From assembly GCA_937927685.1 (NCBI GenBank), contig CALBSC010000015.1, positions 1 to 30,231 of the forward strand: a DNA stretch of 30,231 bases. Reading direction: 5' to 3'. Position numbers and translations under genes: made by a program. Shown here one piece after another: positions 1 through 8,213 of the stretch. The notes under the pieces are model-generated. The model ran no database searches, was not told where the DNA came from, and worked only from the letters and a program-made list of their open reading frames with translations. The DNA is from an uncultured Burkholderiales bacterium. GTDB taxonomy: Bacteria; Pseudomonadota; Gammaproteobacteria; Burkholderiales; Burkholderiaceae_C. The first letter of the stretch is position 1. Each line of letters begins with the position of its first letter.

Positions 1-2
1 CA

Positions 3-1049
3 CACAAGACCCGAACGGTCTATGACGTGGTGGAAACCGGTACCGGCAAGCGTGACAACTCGCTCTTGTGGGTGATCACGACTGCGGGCAGTAACCGCTC
101 TGGTATTTGCTACGAGGTTCGAACCTTCGTGACCAAATTGCTCGACGGTGTGATTGAAGACGATACCCAGTTCGGGATCGTCTATGGCACGGATGACGGG
201 GATGACTGGACCTCCGAGACGGCGCTGATCAAGGCCAACCCGAACTGGGGAATATCGGTTCGCCCGGAGGTGCTTGGTCCGTTGCAGGCCAAAGCCATGC
301 AACTCCCAAGCGCAGTCAACAACTTCAAGACCAAACATCTGAATGAGTGGGTCAATGCCGATACGGCCTGGATGGATATGCGTGCCTGGGACGCCTGCAC
401 AGATACCTCGCTATTCATTGACATGTTCGAGGGCCAGCCCTGCTGGATCGGACTGGACTTGGCCAGCAAAACGGACATTGCAGCACTCCTGGTTGTGTTC
501 AGGCACCCCCAGATCCCTGATGCTTATGTGACCTTTGGGAAGTACTACCTCCCTGAGGACACGGTCAACTCTGCGGCCAACAGTCAGTATCCCGGGTGGA
601 TGCATTCGGATCGACTGATCGTGACTCCTGGCAACGTGATTGACTTTGGGTGGATTGAGGGTGAGTTGCTTGATCTTGCGTCCAGATTTGAAATCCAGGC
701 GGTCGCGTTCGACCCATTCCAGGCCACCCAGTTATCCACAAGGATGCTGGCGGAAGGGCTGCCCATGATCGAGGTACGGCCCACGGTGCTGAATTTCAGT
801 GAACCGATGAAGACCCTGGAAGCCTTGATCTTGCAAAAGAAGCTGGTTCATGACGGCGACCCGGTTTTGGCCTGGATGGCCAGCAACGTGGTGGCGCATC
901 TGGACATTAAAGACAACATCTATCCGAGGAAGGAGAGGCCAGAGAACAAGATTGACGGCATCGTGGCACTGATCATGGCGCTCTCGCGTGCGATCAAACC
1001 GGGAGACTCGGTGGTGCTGGGATCCGACTTCGAGTTGATGGTGCTCTGA
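3..1049 (+). CDS. terL: Terminase large subunit, 3' part (5' end outside window)
   Basis: This is the DNA-packaging motor and nuclease, which loads phage DNA into the prohead through the portal. The frame is open from base 3, so the N-terminal ATPase part is cut by the window edge and 348 codons remain. Position 27 is an internal GTG, not a start. What remains begins with YDVVETGTGKRDNSLLW and WVITTAGSN, typical of the Terminase_1 family, and continues into the RNase H-like nuclease domain. Acidic candidates for metal binding lie in GLDLASKTD (about codon 145 counted from base 27), VAFDPFQ (about 230) and DGIVALIMAL near the end. The portal gene follows after 4 bases, the standard packaging order. 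I see no frameshift. The family call is firm, but the subfamily is not determined. Confidence 0.93.
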   Translation, partial: HKTRTVYDVVETGTGKRDNSLLWVITTAGSNRSGICYEVRTFVTKLLDGVIEDDTQFGIVYGTDDGDDWTSETALIKANPNWGISVRPEVLGPLQAKAMQLPSAVNNFKTKHLNEWVNADTAWMDMRAWDACTDTSLFIDMFEGQPCWIGLDLASKTDIAALLVVFRHPQIPDAYVTFGKYYLPEDTVNSAANSQYPGWMHSDRLIVTPGNVIDFGWIEGELLDLASRFEIQAVAFDPFQATQLSTRMLAEGLPMIEVRPTVLNFSEPMKTLEALILQKKLVHDGDPVLAWMASNVVAHLDIKDNIYPRKERPENKIDGIVALIMALSRAIKPGDSVVLGSDFELMVL

Positions 1050-1053
1050 GGCC

Positions 1054-2565
1054 ATGGGATTTTTGAACTTCTTTGACCGATTCAGAGCTTCGACGAGTGA
1101 CCGCTCTCCCTGGGGGGACTTCTTCTTCGAACCCGTCTCGGTGCGAAGCATCTCGGGTGTGCGGGTGTCAGCTGATGCGGCGATGCGCCTGGCGGCTGTT
1201 TATGCCTGTGTTCGCATCCTGTCTGAAACACTGGCCTCGCTTCCTTTGGTCGTTTACCGGCAGAAATCCGATGGCGGCAAAGAGCGGGTCACTGATCATT
1301 GGATATACCGGGTTCTGGGTAAAAAGCCGAACCGGTATCAAAACCCATTTGAATGGCGGGAGATGCTGCAGGGGCACCTGGTGCTCAGAGGCAATGCGTT
1401 CTGCCAGATCCTCTCCAATAGTCGGGGTGAGATCACAGAACTGATCCCCATCCACCCTGACCGGGTTCGGGTTGAGATGCTCACAGGTGGGGATTACCGC
1501 TACCATATTCGTGACCAGAAGGGCGATGAATTGGTCTTCCCCCGTGGGGAGATCTGGCACCTGCGGGGCTTGTCCTCGGATGGGGTCCTGGGCTTGAGCC
1601 CCATAGATCTTGCCCGGGAGAGCCTGGGAATGGCTCTTGCCGCCCAGGACTACGGAGCCCGGTTTTTTGCCAACGATGCCAAGCCCACGGGGGGCTGGAT
1701 CGAGTTTCCCGGTTCTTTCAAGGATCCGGAGGCCAAGCGGGTGTTCCGGGAGTCCTACCAGGCGGCGCAATCGGGGTCGAACCGGGGAAAGGTCCTGGTG
1801 CTTGAGAACGGCATGAAGTTTCATGAGGTTGGCGTCACAAACAAGGACGCCCAGTTCCTGGAGCTGCGCAAATTCCAAATCACTGACATTACCCGGCTCT
1901 TCCGGGTGCCGCCACACATGATTGCGGATCTGGATAGGGCAACGTTCTCGAACATTGAGCAGCAGAGCCTGGAGTTTGTGATGCACACAATGACCCCGTG
2001 GGCCGAGCGCTGGGAGGCCTCGATCGAGGCGGATCTGATGCTCGATGGAGATGAGCTGGAAATCGAGTTCGATTTCGCCAACCTCATGCGCGGGGATGCG
2101 GCCAGTCGATCGGCGTACTACCAAAGCGGCATTCAAAACGGCTGGCTCACTCGCAACGAAGCCCGGATCGCTGAGAACCTGAACCCGATTGCAGGGCTGG
2201 ATCAACCCCTACGTCCCCTCAACATGGTCGAAGAAGAGGATGCTGAGGAGGCTGAGCAGGAGTCCGAGCCGAGTGAGACGGAACCGGATGAATCAGAAGT
2301 TGATGAGACGGAACCAAGCAATTCACCGCCTTCTCCGATGCCGGACATGAGTCAACGCTTGAAGGCCATGGTGGAGTCGAGCGCAGAGCGCATTGCCCGT
2401 CGAATCATCCGCAAGGGTGATGTGGGTTCCAGTGAGATTGAACTGATATCGCAAGCCTTTGGGCTTCAACCTTCTCTGATCCAAACCTGGGCTAATCAAC
2501 TTCCACAACCCAATGGTGAGGCTGATCTGGCCCAAGCGCTCATCAAGCTAGGAATGAACGAATGA
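1054..2565 (+). CDS. HK97-type portal protein
   Basis: This protein forms the dodecameric channel at the capsid vertex through which DNA enters and to which the neck attaches. It has 503 residues, slightly longer than typical HK97-family portals. The N-terminal half carries family-like segments such as AVYACVRILSETLASLPL (about residues 48-65), NPFEWREMLQGHLVLRGNAF and IPIHPDRV. The central part has the stem-like FRVPPHMIADLD and SNIEQQSLEFV. After the conserved core there is a strongly acidic low-complexity linker (about residues 390-425, rich in E, D, S and P), then a roughly 70-residue helical C-terminal segment. A GAGG motif precedes the ATG. The last four bases (ATGA) overlap the protease start, so the two genes are probably translationally coupled. 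Confidence 0.95.
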   Translation: MGFLNFFDRFRASTSDRSPWGDFFFEPVSVRSISGVRVSADAAMRLAAVYACVRILSETLASLPLVVYRQKSDGGKERVTDHWIYRVLGKKPNRYQNPFEWREMLQGHLVLRGNAFCQILSNSRGEITELIPIHPDRVRVEMLTGGDYRYHIRDQKGDELVFPRGEIWHLRGLSSDGVLGLSPIDLARESLGMALAAQDYGARFFANDAKPTGGWIEFPGSFKDPEAKRVFRESYQAAQSGSNRGKVLVLENGMKFHEVGVTNKDAQFLELRKFQITDITRLFRVPPHMIADLDRATFSNIEQQSLEFVMHTMTPWAERWEASIEADLMLDGDELEIEFDFANLMRGDAASRSAYYQSGIQNGWLTRNEARIAENLNPIAGLDQPLRPLNMVEEEDAEEAEQESEPSETEPDESEVDETEPSNSPPSPMPDMSQRLKAMVESSAERIARRIIRKGDVGSSEIELISQAFGLQPSLIQTWANQLPQPNGEADLAQALIKLGMNE

Positions 2566-3488
2566 ACAAACAACTTCTCCTCTCCGAATTCTTGAGTACC
2601 CCCTGGGCATTGATGCCCGAGCGGCTCAAAGCCATGGCAGGTGTCATCCATCGCTGGTCAGCGGGGGAACCACCCGCGGATGAGGTCATCTTTCAGGTGA
2701 ACGCGGATCGACTGGTGCGGGAAACCCGAAAGCAGTTTGCCGCCTCCAGCTCGGGCACGGGCATTGCGGTGCTGCCTCTTTACGGAGTGGTCACCCAGCG
2801 GGGCAACATGGTGGACGATATCTCGGGCCCGGGCAGCACAAGCACCCAGCAGTTCACGTCTGCCCTGCGCCAGGTTCTGGCTGACGATTCGGTCGGTCAG
2901 ATCCTGATCGATATCGACAGTCCGGGGGGCAGCGTGTACGGGGTGAGCGAGCTTGCCAGTGAAATCGTGAAAGCCCGTTCCCAAAAGCCTGTCATTGCCG
3001 TCGCCAACAGCCTGGCGGCTTCTGCCGCCTACTGGATCGGGTGCTCGGCCAGCGAGTTTTATGTCACGCCAGGTGGCGAGGTGGGCTCGATTGGCGTGTG
3101 GCAAGCCCACTTTGACTATTCCAAGGCGCTGGAAGAAGAGGGGGTCAAGCCCACGCTCATCTCGGCTGGCAAGTACAAGGTTGAGGGCAACCCATATGTC
3201 CCGCTGGTGGCCGAGGCGCAGGCATTCATGCAGTCTCGCGTGGATGACTACTACAACGCCTTTGTGAAAGGCGTGGCCAAGGGCCGAGGTGTGTCCGTCA
3301 ACGACGTTCGCTCTGGCATGGGCGAGGGTCGGGTGCTGGGGGCAGATGCTGCTTTGGCACAAAAGATGGTGGACGGTATTGCCACCTTCGACGAGGTGCT
3401 GGCCAAGATGCAAAAGGATGCAAGGGCCCAGGCACCCCGGGGAGCTTCACGGCTGCAACGCGCGCGTGACGCCTTGGCTCTCCTCTAA
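2562..3488 (+). CDS. S49-family (SppA-like) head maturation protease
   Basis: This serine protease of 308 residues is expected to cut the scaffolding part from the capsid protein during prohead maturation. It has the S49 fold: an N-terminal strand IAVLPLYGVV, then ILIDIDSPGGSVYG, then SLAASAAYWIG with the predicted nucleophile Ser154, then GEVGSIGVW. Lys206 in GKYKVEGNPY is the predicted general base. The Ser-Lys spacing of 52 residues equals that of Bacillus SppA (Ser147/Lys199), which supports activity. There is no signal peptide, as expected for a phage protease. It overlaps the portal by ATGA and precedes the major capsid gene, the usual HK97-like order. The C-terminus is a basic, Arg/Ala-rich tail. 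Confidence 0.93.
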   Translation: MNKQLLLSEFLSTPWALMPERLKAMAGVIHRWSAGEPPADEVIFQVNADRLVRETRKQFAASSSGTGIAVLPLYGVVTQRGNMVDDISGPGSTSTQQFTSALRQVLADDSVGQILIDIDSPGGSVYGVSELASEIVKARSQKPVIAVANSLAASAAYWIGCSASEFYVTPGGEVGSIGVWQAHFDYSKALEEEGVKPTLISAGKYKVEGNPYVPLVAEAQAFMQSRVDDYYNAFVKGVAKGRGVSVNDVRSGMGEGRVLGADAALAQKMVDGIATFDEVLAKMQKDARAQAPRGASRLQRARDALALL

Positions 3489-3566
3489 ACAGATCAATTC
3501 ACCGAGTTCAGCAGTACTCCATTGAGTGCTGCAAACGCCTGCGACCCGTTGGTCGTATCCCAAACC

Positions 3567-3598
3567 GCCGCCGCGTGTCCATGACCCGGCGGCATTTT
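3567..3598 (+). terminator. Hairpin with T-rich tail upstream of capsid gene
   Basis: A perfect 7-bp GC stem (GCCGCCG at 3567-3573 paired with CGGCGGC at 3587-3593) encloses a 13-base loop and is followed by ATTTTC. It sits in the 129-base gap between protease and capsid genes. It could be a leaky terminator or attenuator, or a hairpin protecting the 5' end of a processed capsid mRNA. No convincing promoter was seen in the gap. Confidence 0.5.
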
Positions 3599-3617
3599 CA
3601 TTTCTGGAGCTAAACCA

Positions 3618-4934
3618 ATGAGTAAGCAACTTCGCGAGCTTCAAGCCCGCAAATCCACTCTGGTCAAGGACGCACGTGCCCTGACCGATATTGCTGCCGC
3701 CGAGCAGCGTGACATGAACGACGAGGAACTGGCCGCGTTCGAAGCCTTGAAAGCCAAGATTGAAGCCACCTCGGCCGCCATTGACCGTGAGGCCGCACTG
3801 ATTGCCGAAGAGGCTCAGATGGCACACACGGCTCAACTACCCGAATCGAGCGTCATCACCGTGGCAGACAACCGGGAGACGGATCCCACCCATGGCTTCA
3901 GGACCGTGGGTGACTTCCTCAAGACGGTGCGTCTGGCGCAAAACCCTGGGGCATCGATTGATGAGCGCCTCATGATTGGCATGGGGCGCAATGCGGCAGC
4001 ACCCACCTCCTTCGGGAATGAAGGGTCTGCACAGGACGGCGGATTCCTGGTGCCACCTCAGTTTGCTTCTGAGATCTTCCAGCTCTCCCTGGGTGAGGAC
4101 TCTCTCCTGCCCATGACGGACAACGTGGAAATCTCTGGGAACACCATGGCGTTCCCCAAAGACGAAACCACGCCTTGGGGGAGCAATGGTATCCGCGCCT
4201 ATTGGCAGGCCGAGGCTTCCACGGCGGTGGGAACCAAGCCGGTCCTGGGCCTCTCAACACTGCGTCTCAAAAAGCTCATGGCTTTGGTGCCGGTAACTGA
4301 CGAGCTGCTGGACGACACCAATGCCTTGTCGAGCTACTTGCCGGACAAGATTGCCACCTCCATTCGCTGGAAGTCCAATGAGTCCATCCTCTTTGGAACC
4401 GGCACGGGGGTGCCGATCGGTTGTATGAACACTGCAACCACGGTGACTGTGGCCAAGGAGTCAGGGCAAGCCACCCAGACACTACAGGCACAAAACCTGG
4501 CCAAGATGATCTCGCGTCTGCCGCCCGGGTCCTTTGGCCGTGCGGTCTGGATCGTGAACAACGATGTCTTGCCGGCGCTCTTCACCCTGACCCTTGGGAA
4601 CTACCCGATCTATCTTCCCACCGGTGTGAATCCTGGCGGGATCCAGGTGTCGCCCTACGGCACTCTGCTGGGTCGTCCGGTGTTCGTGTCTCAGCACGCC
4701 AACACCTTCTCCTCAGCGGGGGATGTGCTCCTGGCGGACCTGTCGTACTACCAGACCATCACCAAGGCGGGTGGCATGCAGACCGCAACGTCGATGCACC
4801 TGTACTTCGATGCCGATCTGACGGCATTCCGTACGACCTTCCGCATGGACGGTCAATCCAAGATCGCAGCGCCGATCTCCCCGGCCAAGGGCAGCACGAC
4901 CATGTCGCCCTTTGTGCAGCTCGGCGCACGTTGA
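3618..4934 (+). CDS. Major capsid protein (HK97 gp5 fold)
   Basis: This is the main shell protein, 438 residues. Residues 1 to about 85 are charged and helical (MSKQLRELQARKSTLVKDAR onward), like the delta scaffolding domain of HK97 gp5 that the upstream S49 protease would remove. The shell domain starts near residue 120, with family-typical GGFLVPPQFASEIF, AYWQAEASTAVG, KKLMALVPVTDELLDD, SIRWKSNESILFGTGTGVP, GRPVFVSQHANT and an ending rich in small residues. No separate scaffolding gene is seen, consistent with a fused delta domain. GGAG precedes the ATG at 3618. The gene lies just behind a hairpin, which may help set its high expression. The exact cleavage site cannot be read from the sequence alone. 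Confidence 0.96.
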   Translation: MSKQLRELQARKSTLVKDARALTDIAAAEQRDMNDEELAAFEALKAKIEATSAAIDREAALIAEEAQMAHTAQLPESSVITVADNRETDPTHGFRTVGDFLKTVRLAQNPGASIDERLMIGMGRNAAAPTSFGNEGSAQDGGFLVPPQFASEIFQLSLGEDSLLPMTDNVEISGNTMAFPKDETTPWGSNGIRAYWQAEASTAVGTKPVLGLSTLRLKKLMALVPVTDELLDDTNALSSYLPDKIATSIRWKSNESILFGTGTGVPIGCMNTATTVTVAKESGQATQTLQAQNLAKMISRLPPGSFGRAVWIVNNDVLPALFTLTLGNYPIYLPTGVNPGGIQVSPYGTLLGRPVFVSQHANTFSSAGDVLLADLSYYQTITKAGGMQTATSMHLYFDADLTAFRTTFRMDGQSKIAAPISPAKGSTTMSPFVQLGAR

Positions 4935-4964
4935 TGCGTCCCAACCTCAGACAGGAGAAATCAT

Positions 4965-5414
4965 ATGTTTCCGAACGCAAAGGGTAGTGAACTCATCTCG
5001 GTGCTGGCCACGGTTGATCCGGTCAGCCAGGGGGCTGGCACCGTCACCACGGGCTGGATTTTTGCGGGCAACCATCACAACCTGATGGCACTCTTGCAAA
5101 CAGGCACCATGTCCGCCAGCAGCACCTTGGATGCCAAGCTGCAGCAGGCCATGGATTCCTCGGGTACCTCGGCCAAGGACATCTCGGGCAAGGCGATCAC
5201 GCAGATCACCCAGGCTGCCAGTGGCTCCAACAAGCAGGCGATCATCAACCTGCGTACCGATGACCTGGATCTGTTGAACGGATTCTCCTACGTGAGGCTC
5301 AGCATTACCGTGGGTACGGCTGCATCTCTGGCTGCCGCACAGATGCTGGGGGTTAATCCTCGCTTCGCATCTGCTGATGGCAACAACCAGGCTGCCGTTG
5401 TGCAGATCGTTTGA
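4965..5414 (+). CDS. Putative head decoration or structural protein
   Basis: I do not recognise a named family with certainty. The protein has 149 residues, with no signal peptide or membrane segment. It is rich in Ala, Ser, Thr, Gln and Asn, in the style of virion structural proteins. A segment SYVRLSITVGTAASLAAAQMLG near the C-terminus would form a strand and helix. It begins 30 bases after the major capsid gene with a strong AGGAGA ribosome site. This is the position where many siphophages encode a capsid cement or decoration protein, and that role is inferred from position only. The following small gene starts about 11 bases after its stop. Confidence 0.7.
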   Translation: MFPNAKGSELISVLATVDPVSQGAGTVTTGWIFAGNHHNLMALLQTGTMSASSTLDAKLQQAMDSSGTSAKDISGKAITQITQAASGSNKQAIINLRTDDLDLLNGFSYVRLSITVGTAASLAAAQMLGVNPRFASADGNNQAAVVQIV

Positions 5415-5425
5415 GGGGTGCCACC

Positions 5426-5683
5426 ATGAAGGGAATTCGCTTTATGGTGGACTTCTTTGCGGTGGATGGATCTGGCAACCGGTACACCAAGTATCGGCAA
5501 GGCGAGGTCTATCCACCGACAGAAGAAACCACGAGCCAGGTGATCGCTGGCTTTGCCGAAGAAGTTGAGCTGCCCGATCAGGTGTCTGAGCCGAAATCAA
5601 AGAAGACCGCGCAGACTCAACCTCAGACCAATCTTTCAGTCGAACCACCCGCTGAAGCGTCGACAGAACCGCAAGTGAGCTGA
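5426..5683 (+). CDS. Small hypothetical head-region protein
   Basis: An 85-residue product of unknown function. The start is placed at the ATG at 5426, with GAGGGGTG directly upstream as ribosome site, rather than at the TTG at 5411 that overlaps the previous stop. The N-terminal half (MKGIRFMVDFFAVDGSGNRY and YRQGEVYPPTEE) looks like a small beta fold. The C-terminal half is a low-complexity Pro/Glu/Thr/Gln tail, probably disordered. Its place between the capsid-associated gene and the connector gene suggests a virion or head-assembly role. No family is claimed. Confidence 0.68.
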   Translation: MKGIRFMVDFFAVDGSGNRYTKYRQGEVYPPTEETTSQVIAGFAEEVELPDQVSEPKSKKTAQTQPQTNLSVEPPAEASTEPQVS

Positions 5684-5688
5684 TCGCC

Positions 5689-6312
5689 ATGTCCTTGCAG
5701 CTTGTCACGGCGCCCACCGAGGAGCCGGTTACGCTGGATGAAGCCAAGCTTCATCTGAGGGTGGACTTCAGCGAAGATGACTTGCTGATCACCGCCCTCA
5801 TTGCAGCAGCCAGACAAGCTGCAGAGACCTTGACTGGGCGGCAGCTTGTCACCGCACGCTGGAAATACATCCTGGACAGCTTCCCCGGGCCCTCCCTCAT
5901 GGGGGTGCCTGCGGGCAAGACGTTCACCTTGCTTGGCCACGCGATCCTGATCCCCAAGGCGCCTGTTCAGTCCATTGTCTCGATTGACTATCTGGACATG
6001 AACCGCACAGCCCAGACGATGCCAGCAGCCAACTATGCAACGGACCTGGCGTGTGAGCCCGCGCGGATCACCCCGATTTTTGGGCAAATCTGGCCCATCA
6101 ATCTGCCGGAGATTGGCGCTGTGTCCGTGACCTTTGATGCGGGCTATGGAGGTGCGGACGATGTTCCCGAGGGGATCAAGAGCTGGATCAAGCTGCGGGT
6201 GGGAAGCCTCTATCAAAACCGCGAGGAGGTGGCGGCGATGGCCAGGGGCAAGATTGATCCACTTCCCTTCATTGATGGGTTGCTGGATCCCTACCGGATG
6301 GTGACGGTATGA
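5689..6312 (+). CDS. Head-tail connector, gp6-like / phiE125 gp8 family
   Basis: This adaptor ring protein sits below the portal and links head to tail. It has 207 residues. The N-terminus (LVTAPTEEPVTLDEAKLHLR, then FSEDDLLITALIAAARQAAE and LTGRQLVTARW) is the signature of the phage head-tail connector family that includes HK97 gp6 and the phiE125 gp8 group. The C-terminal part has VSVTFDAGYGGADDVPEGIK and a helix LRVGSLYQNREE, also typical. It starts 5 bases after the previous stop and overlaps the next gene by ATGA. It is slightly longer than minimal gp6 proteins, as usual for the phiE125 type. Confidence 0.88.
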   Translation: MSLQLVTAPTEEPVTLDEAKLHLRVDFSEDDLLITALIAAARQAAETLTGRQLVTARWKYILDSFPGPSLMGVPAGKTFTLLGHAILIPKAPVQSIVSIDYLDMNRTAQTMPAANYATDLACEPARITPIFGQIWPINLPEIGAVSVTFDAGYGGADDVPEGIKSWIKLRVGSLYQNREEVAAMARGKIDPLPFIDGLLDPYRMVTV

Positions 6313-6662
6313 CGCCGCTTCGCAGTGGGGATCTCAACCGACGGGTGACCTTGCAGCAGCGAAGCACTTCACAGGATTCGTTTGGGGAGTTGCTCAACAC
6401 CTGGACAGATCTCACAACGGTGTGGGCTGAGATTCAGCCACTGACGGGGCGGGAACTCGAGCTTGCGCAAAAGATGTCCTCAGAGGTTACCCACCGGATC
6501 ACGATTCGCTACCAGTCATCGTTGACCGATACCCGTACGGTTTCGACCCTGCGGGGGATCTACAAGAACCGGGTTTTCAACATCCTGGCTGTGATGAATG
6601 AAGACGAATCCAACGTGAGGCTTCAACTCCTGGCCAGTGAAGGACTCAATGATGGGGCTTGA
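6309..6662 (+). CDS. Head closure protein (head-tail adaptor family)
   Basis: This neck protein, related to SPP1 gp16 and HK97 gp7-type stoppers, closes the portal after packaging and receives the tail. It has 117 residues, the normal size. Family features are the opening LRSGDLNRRVTLQQRS, the central DLTTVWAEIQPLTGRE, then THRITIRYQSSL and a strand-rich end YKNRVFNILAVMNEDESN. The gene overlaps the connector gene by four bases (ATGA), so translation is probably coupled. The neck protein gene follows after 3 bases. Confidence 0.9.
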   Translation: MTPLRSGDLNRRVTLQQRSTSQDSFGELLNTWTDLTTVWAEIQPLTGRELELAQKMSSEVTHRITIRYQSSLTDTRTVSTLRGIYKNRVFNILAVMNEDESNVRLQLLASEGLNDGA

Positions 6663-6665
6663 AGC

Positions 6666-7151
6666 ATGGAACTTGAACACGTCAAAGGTCTGAGGGAGTT
6701 GTCGGACGCGTTGCGGCAGTTGCCTGATCGGATTGCACGAAATGCGCTTCGCCAAAGCGTGGCTGCTGGTGCTGCGGTGATCCGAAAGGATGCCCAGTCC
6801 AGAGCCCCCGTGGCCAGCAAACCGCTCCCTGCCGGCACTCCGCCGCCGGGCACGCTCAAGCGCTCGATCCTCATCAGGCATGCCAAGGAGCTGTCGAGTC
6901 TTGTAAGCCAGACCTATGTGGTCGGGGTTCGGCACGGCAAGAAGTACCGAGGGCAGGGCAAGAAGGGCAACTTGTCGCAGGATACCTATTACTGGCGCTG
7001 GGTGGAGTTCGGGACAGTGAAGATGCGTGCCCAGCCATTTCTGCGACCCTCGTTTGAGGCCAACAAGCAACTGGCGGTGCAAGTGATTGCCGAATACCTG
7101 GCCAAACGGATCCCGCAGGAGGTTGCAACCCTGCGGGGGAGCAAGCCGTGA
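6666..7151 (+). CDS. HK97 gp10-like neck / tail-completion protein
   Basis: A 161-residue protein of the HK97 gp10 family, which acts at the head-tail junction. The opening region (LRELSDALRQLPDRIARNAL, then AAGAAVIRKDAQSRAPV) and the later YYWRWVEFGTVKMRAQPFLRP are diagnostic. The 'W..FGT....QPFLRP' pattern is the most conserved part of the family. GAAG precedes the ATG. The stop overlaps the next gene's GTG start (GTGA). The size and order between head closure and tail terminator fit the standard siphophage neck cassette. Confidence 0.9.
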   Translation: MELEHVKGLRELSDALRQLPDRIARNALRQSVAAGAAVIRKDAQSRAPVASKPLPAGTPPPGTLKRSILIRHAKELSSLVSQTYVVGVRHGKKYRGQGKKGNLSQDTYYWRWVEFGTVKMRAQPFLRPSFEANKQLAVQVIAEYLAKRIPQEVATLRGSKP

Positions 7152-7489
7152 TTCAGGAGCAACTCCAGGCAGTGCTTGCCCCTTTGGTCGGGGGATCCAG
7201 CTTTCCCAACCTCGCAGCGCAAGATGCGGTGCCACCCTACATCGTCTACCAACGCATTGTCAGCATTACCCACAACAACCTGCAAGGTCCGAGTGACCTG
7301 CAAAACACCCGGGTCCAGATTGATGCCTACGCCAAGACCTATGCACAGGTGCAGCAACTCGCCGCCGAGATCCGCCAGGCCATGCAGGGTGCGGGGTTCA
7401 TCAATCTACAAATCAGTGAGCAGGACTTCTTTGAAACGGAAGTGCGGCTTCACAGAGTGAGCCTGGACTATTCGATCTGGTCACGCTGA
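7148..7489 (+). CDS. Tail terminator (DUF3168 family)
   Basis: A 113-residue protein expected to form the ring that ends tail tube polymerisation and joins the tail to the neck. The sequence shows the family pattern IQEQLQAVLAPLVGGSSFPN, then PPYIVYQRIV, RVQIDAYAKTYAQVQQLA and a final strand RLHRVSLDYSIW. The start is a GTG in a GTGA overlap with the neck gene, since no ATG with a ribosome site occurs early in the frame. It is the last gene before a strong hairpin and T-run, so it ends the head-neck module. Confidence 0.87.
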   Translation: MIQEQLQAVLAPLVGGSSFPNLAAQDAVPPYIVYQRIVSITHNNLQGPSDLQNTRVQIDAYAKTYAQVQQLAAEIRQAMQGAGFINLQISEQDFFETEVRLHRVSLDYSIWSR

Positions 7490-7518
7490 TATCGCGTGTT
7501 TCCTTCCTTTTGCAGTTG

Positions 7519-7540
7519 CCACCTTCGGGTGGTTTTTTTT
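7519..7540 (+). terminator. Rho-independent terminator or attenuator before tail tube gene
   Basis: The stem CCACC (7519-7523), a TTCG tetraloop and GGTGG (7528-7532) are followed by eight consecutive T. This is a canonical intrinsic terminator with a stable UUCG-type loop. It lies inside the late operon, 23 bases upstream of the tail tube start. It must be leaky or antiterminated if downstream genes share the same transcript. Confidence 0.8.
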
Positions 7541-7562
7541 CGTCAACTTCCTGGAGATATCC

Positions 7563-8195
7563 ATGACTTCCACAGCCATTTCCTCACAAGGCTCAGTCCT
7601 CTCGCTTGCCACTGGCTCGGGATCCGCCAAAACCATCAGCGGGGTGACCCTAGGCAACCCCACCATCATCACGGCCACAGCCCACGGGTTTTCTGTCGGT
7701 GATGTGGTCACCATTGCCAGTGTCGGTGGTGCAACCACGGTCAACGGTACGTGGGTGGTTACCAACAAGACCACCAACACCTTTGCTATTGGTCTGGACA
7801 CCACAGGAGGCTCGGCCTACACCTCTGGTGGCACGGCGACTCCAGTCTCCTGGACACCCATCATCAACGTGCGCACCTTCACGGGCTTTGATGGCGCGGC
7901 CAACATCATCGATGTCACCAACCTTAGTTCCACGGCTGAAGAGATCCGTCCGGGTATCCCGCGCTTTGGTCAGATCTCGTTTGAGATCGACTGGGACCAT
8001 GGCGATCCGAGTCACGTGGCCTTGATTGCACGGCAGTTGAGCCAGGCGCAGACCGCCTTCAAGCTTGTGCTGCCCGACACCCATGTCGCCACCTTCAACG
8101 GATACGTCATGAAGGTGCCAATCCAAGGCGGTGTGGACCAGGTCGTTCGCGGAACGCTGGATGTGCGCATCACCGGTCCTGTGACTTGGTCTTGA
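7563..8195 (+). CDS. Major tail tube protein with inserted domain
   Basis: This is the tube-forming protein of the non-contractile tail (lambda gpV-like), 210 residues. The tube fold is seen in TFTGFDGAANIIDVTNLSST, PRFGQISFEIDWDHGDPSHV and LVLPDTHVATFNGYVMKVP, ending VDQVVRGTLDVRITGPV. Between the first strand (about residue 20) and the main fold (about 100) lies an insertion: VTLGNPTIITATAHGFSVGD, VVTIASVGG, VNGTWVVTNKTTNTFAIGLD. This matches the beta-rich repeat seen in many phage proteins ('T.A.HG...GD.V.I....G...VNG....V....T..F'). GGAG precedes the ATG. The terminator directly upstream may separate its expression from the neck genes. Confidence 0.9.
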   Translation: MTSTAISSQGSVLSLATGSGSAKTISGVTLGNPTIITATAHGFSVGDVVTIASVGGATTVNGTWVVTNKTTNTFAIGLDTTGGSAYTSGGTATPVSWTPIINVRTFTGFDGAANIIDVTNLSSTAEEIRPGIPRFGQISFEIDWDHGDPSHVALIARQLSQAQTAFKLVLPDTHVATFNGYVMKVPIQGGVDQVVRGTLDVRITGPVTWS

Positions 8196-8213
8196 TATTG
8201 AAGGGATCAAGTG

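Noticed and set aside
1168..2205. Long open frame of 345 codons on the - strand opposite the portal gene
   Set aside because: It mirrors the codon pattern of the portal gene, has no family-like motifs and no ribosome site or operon context. The same applies to similar - strand frames at 2658-3413, 6516-7235 and 7650-8621.
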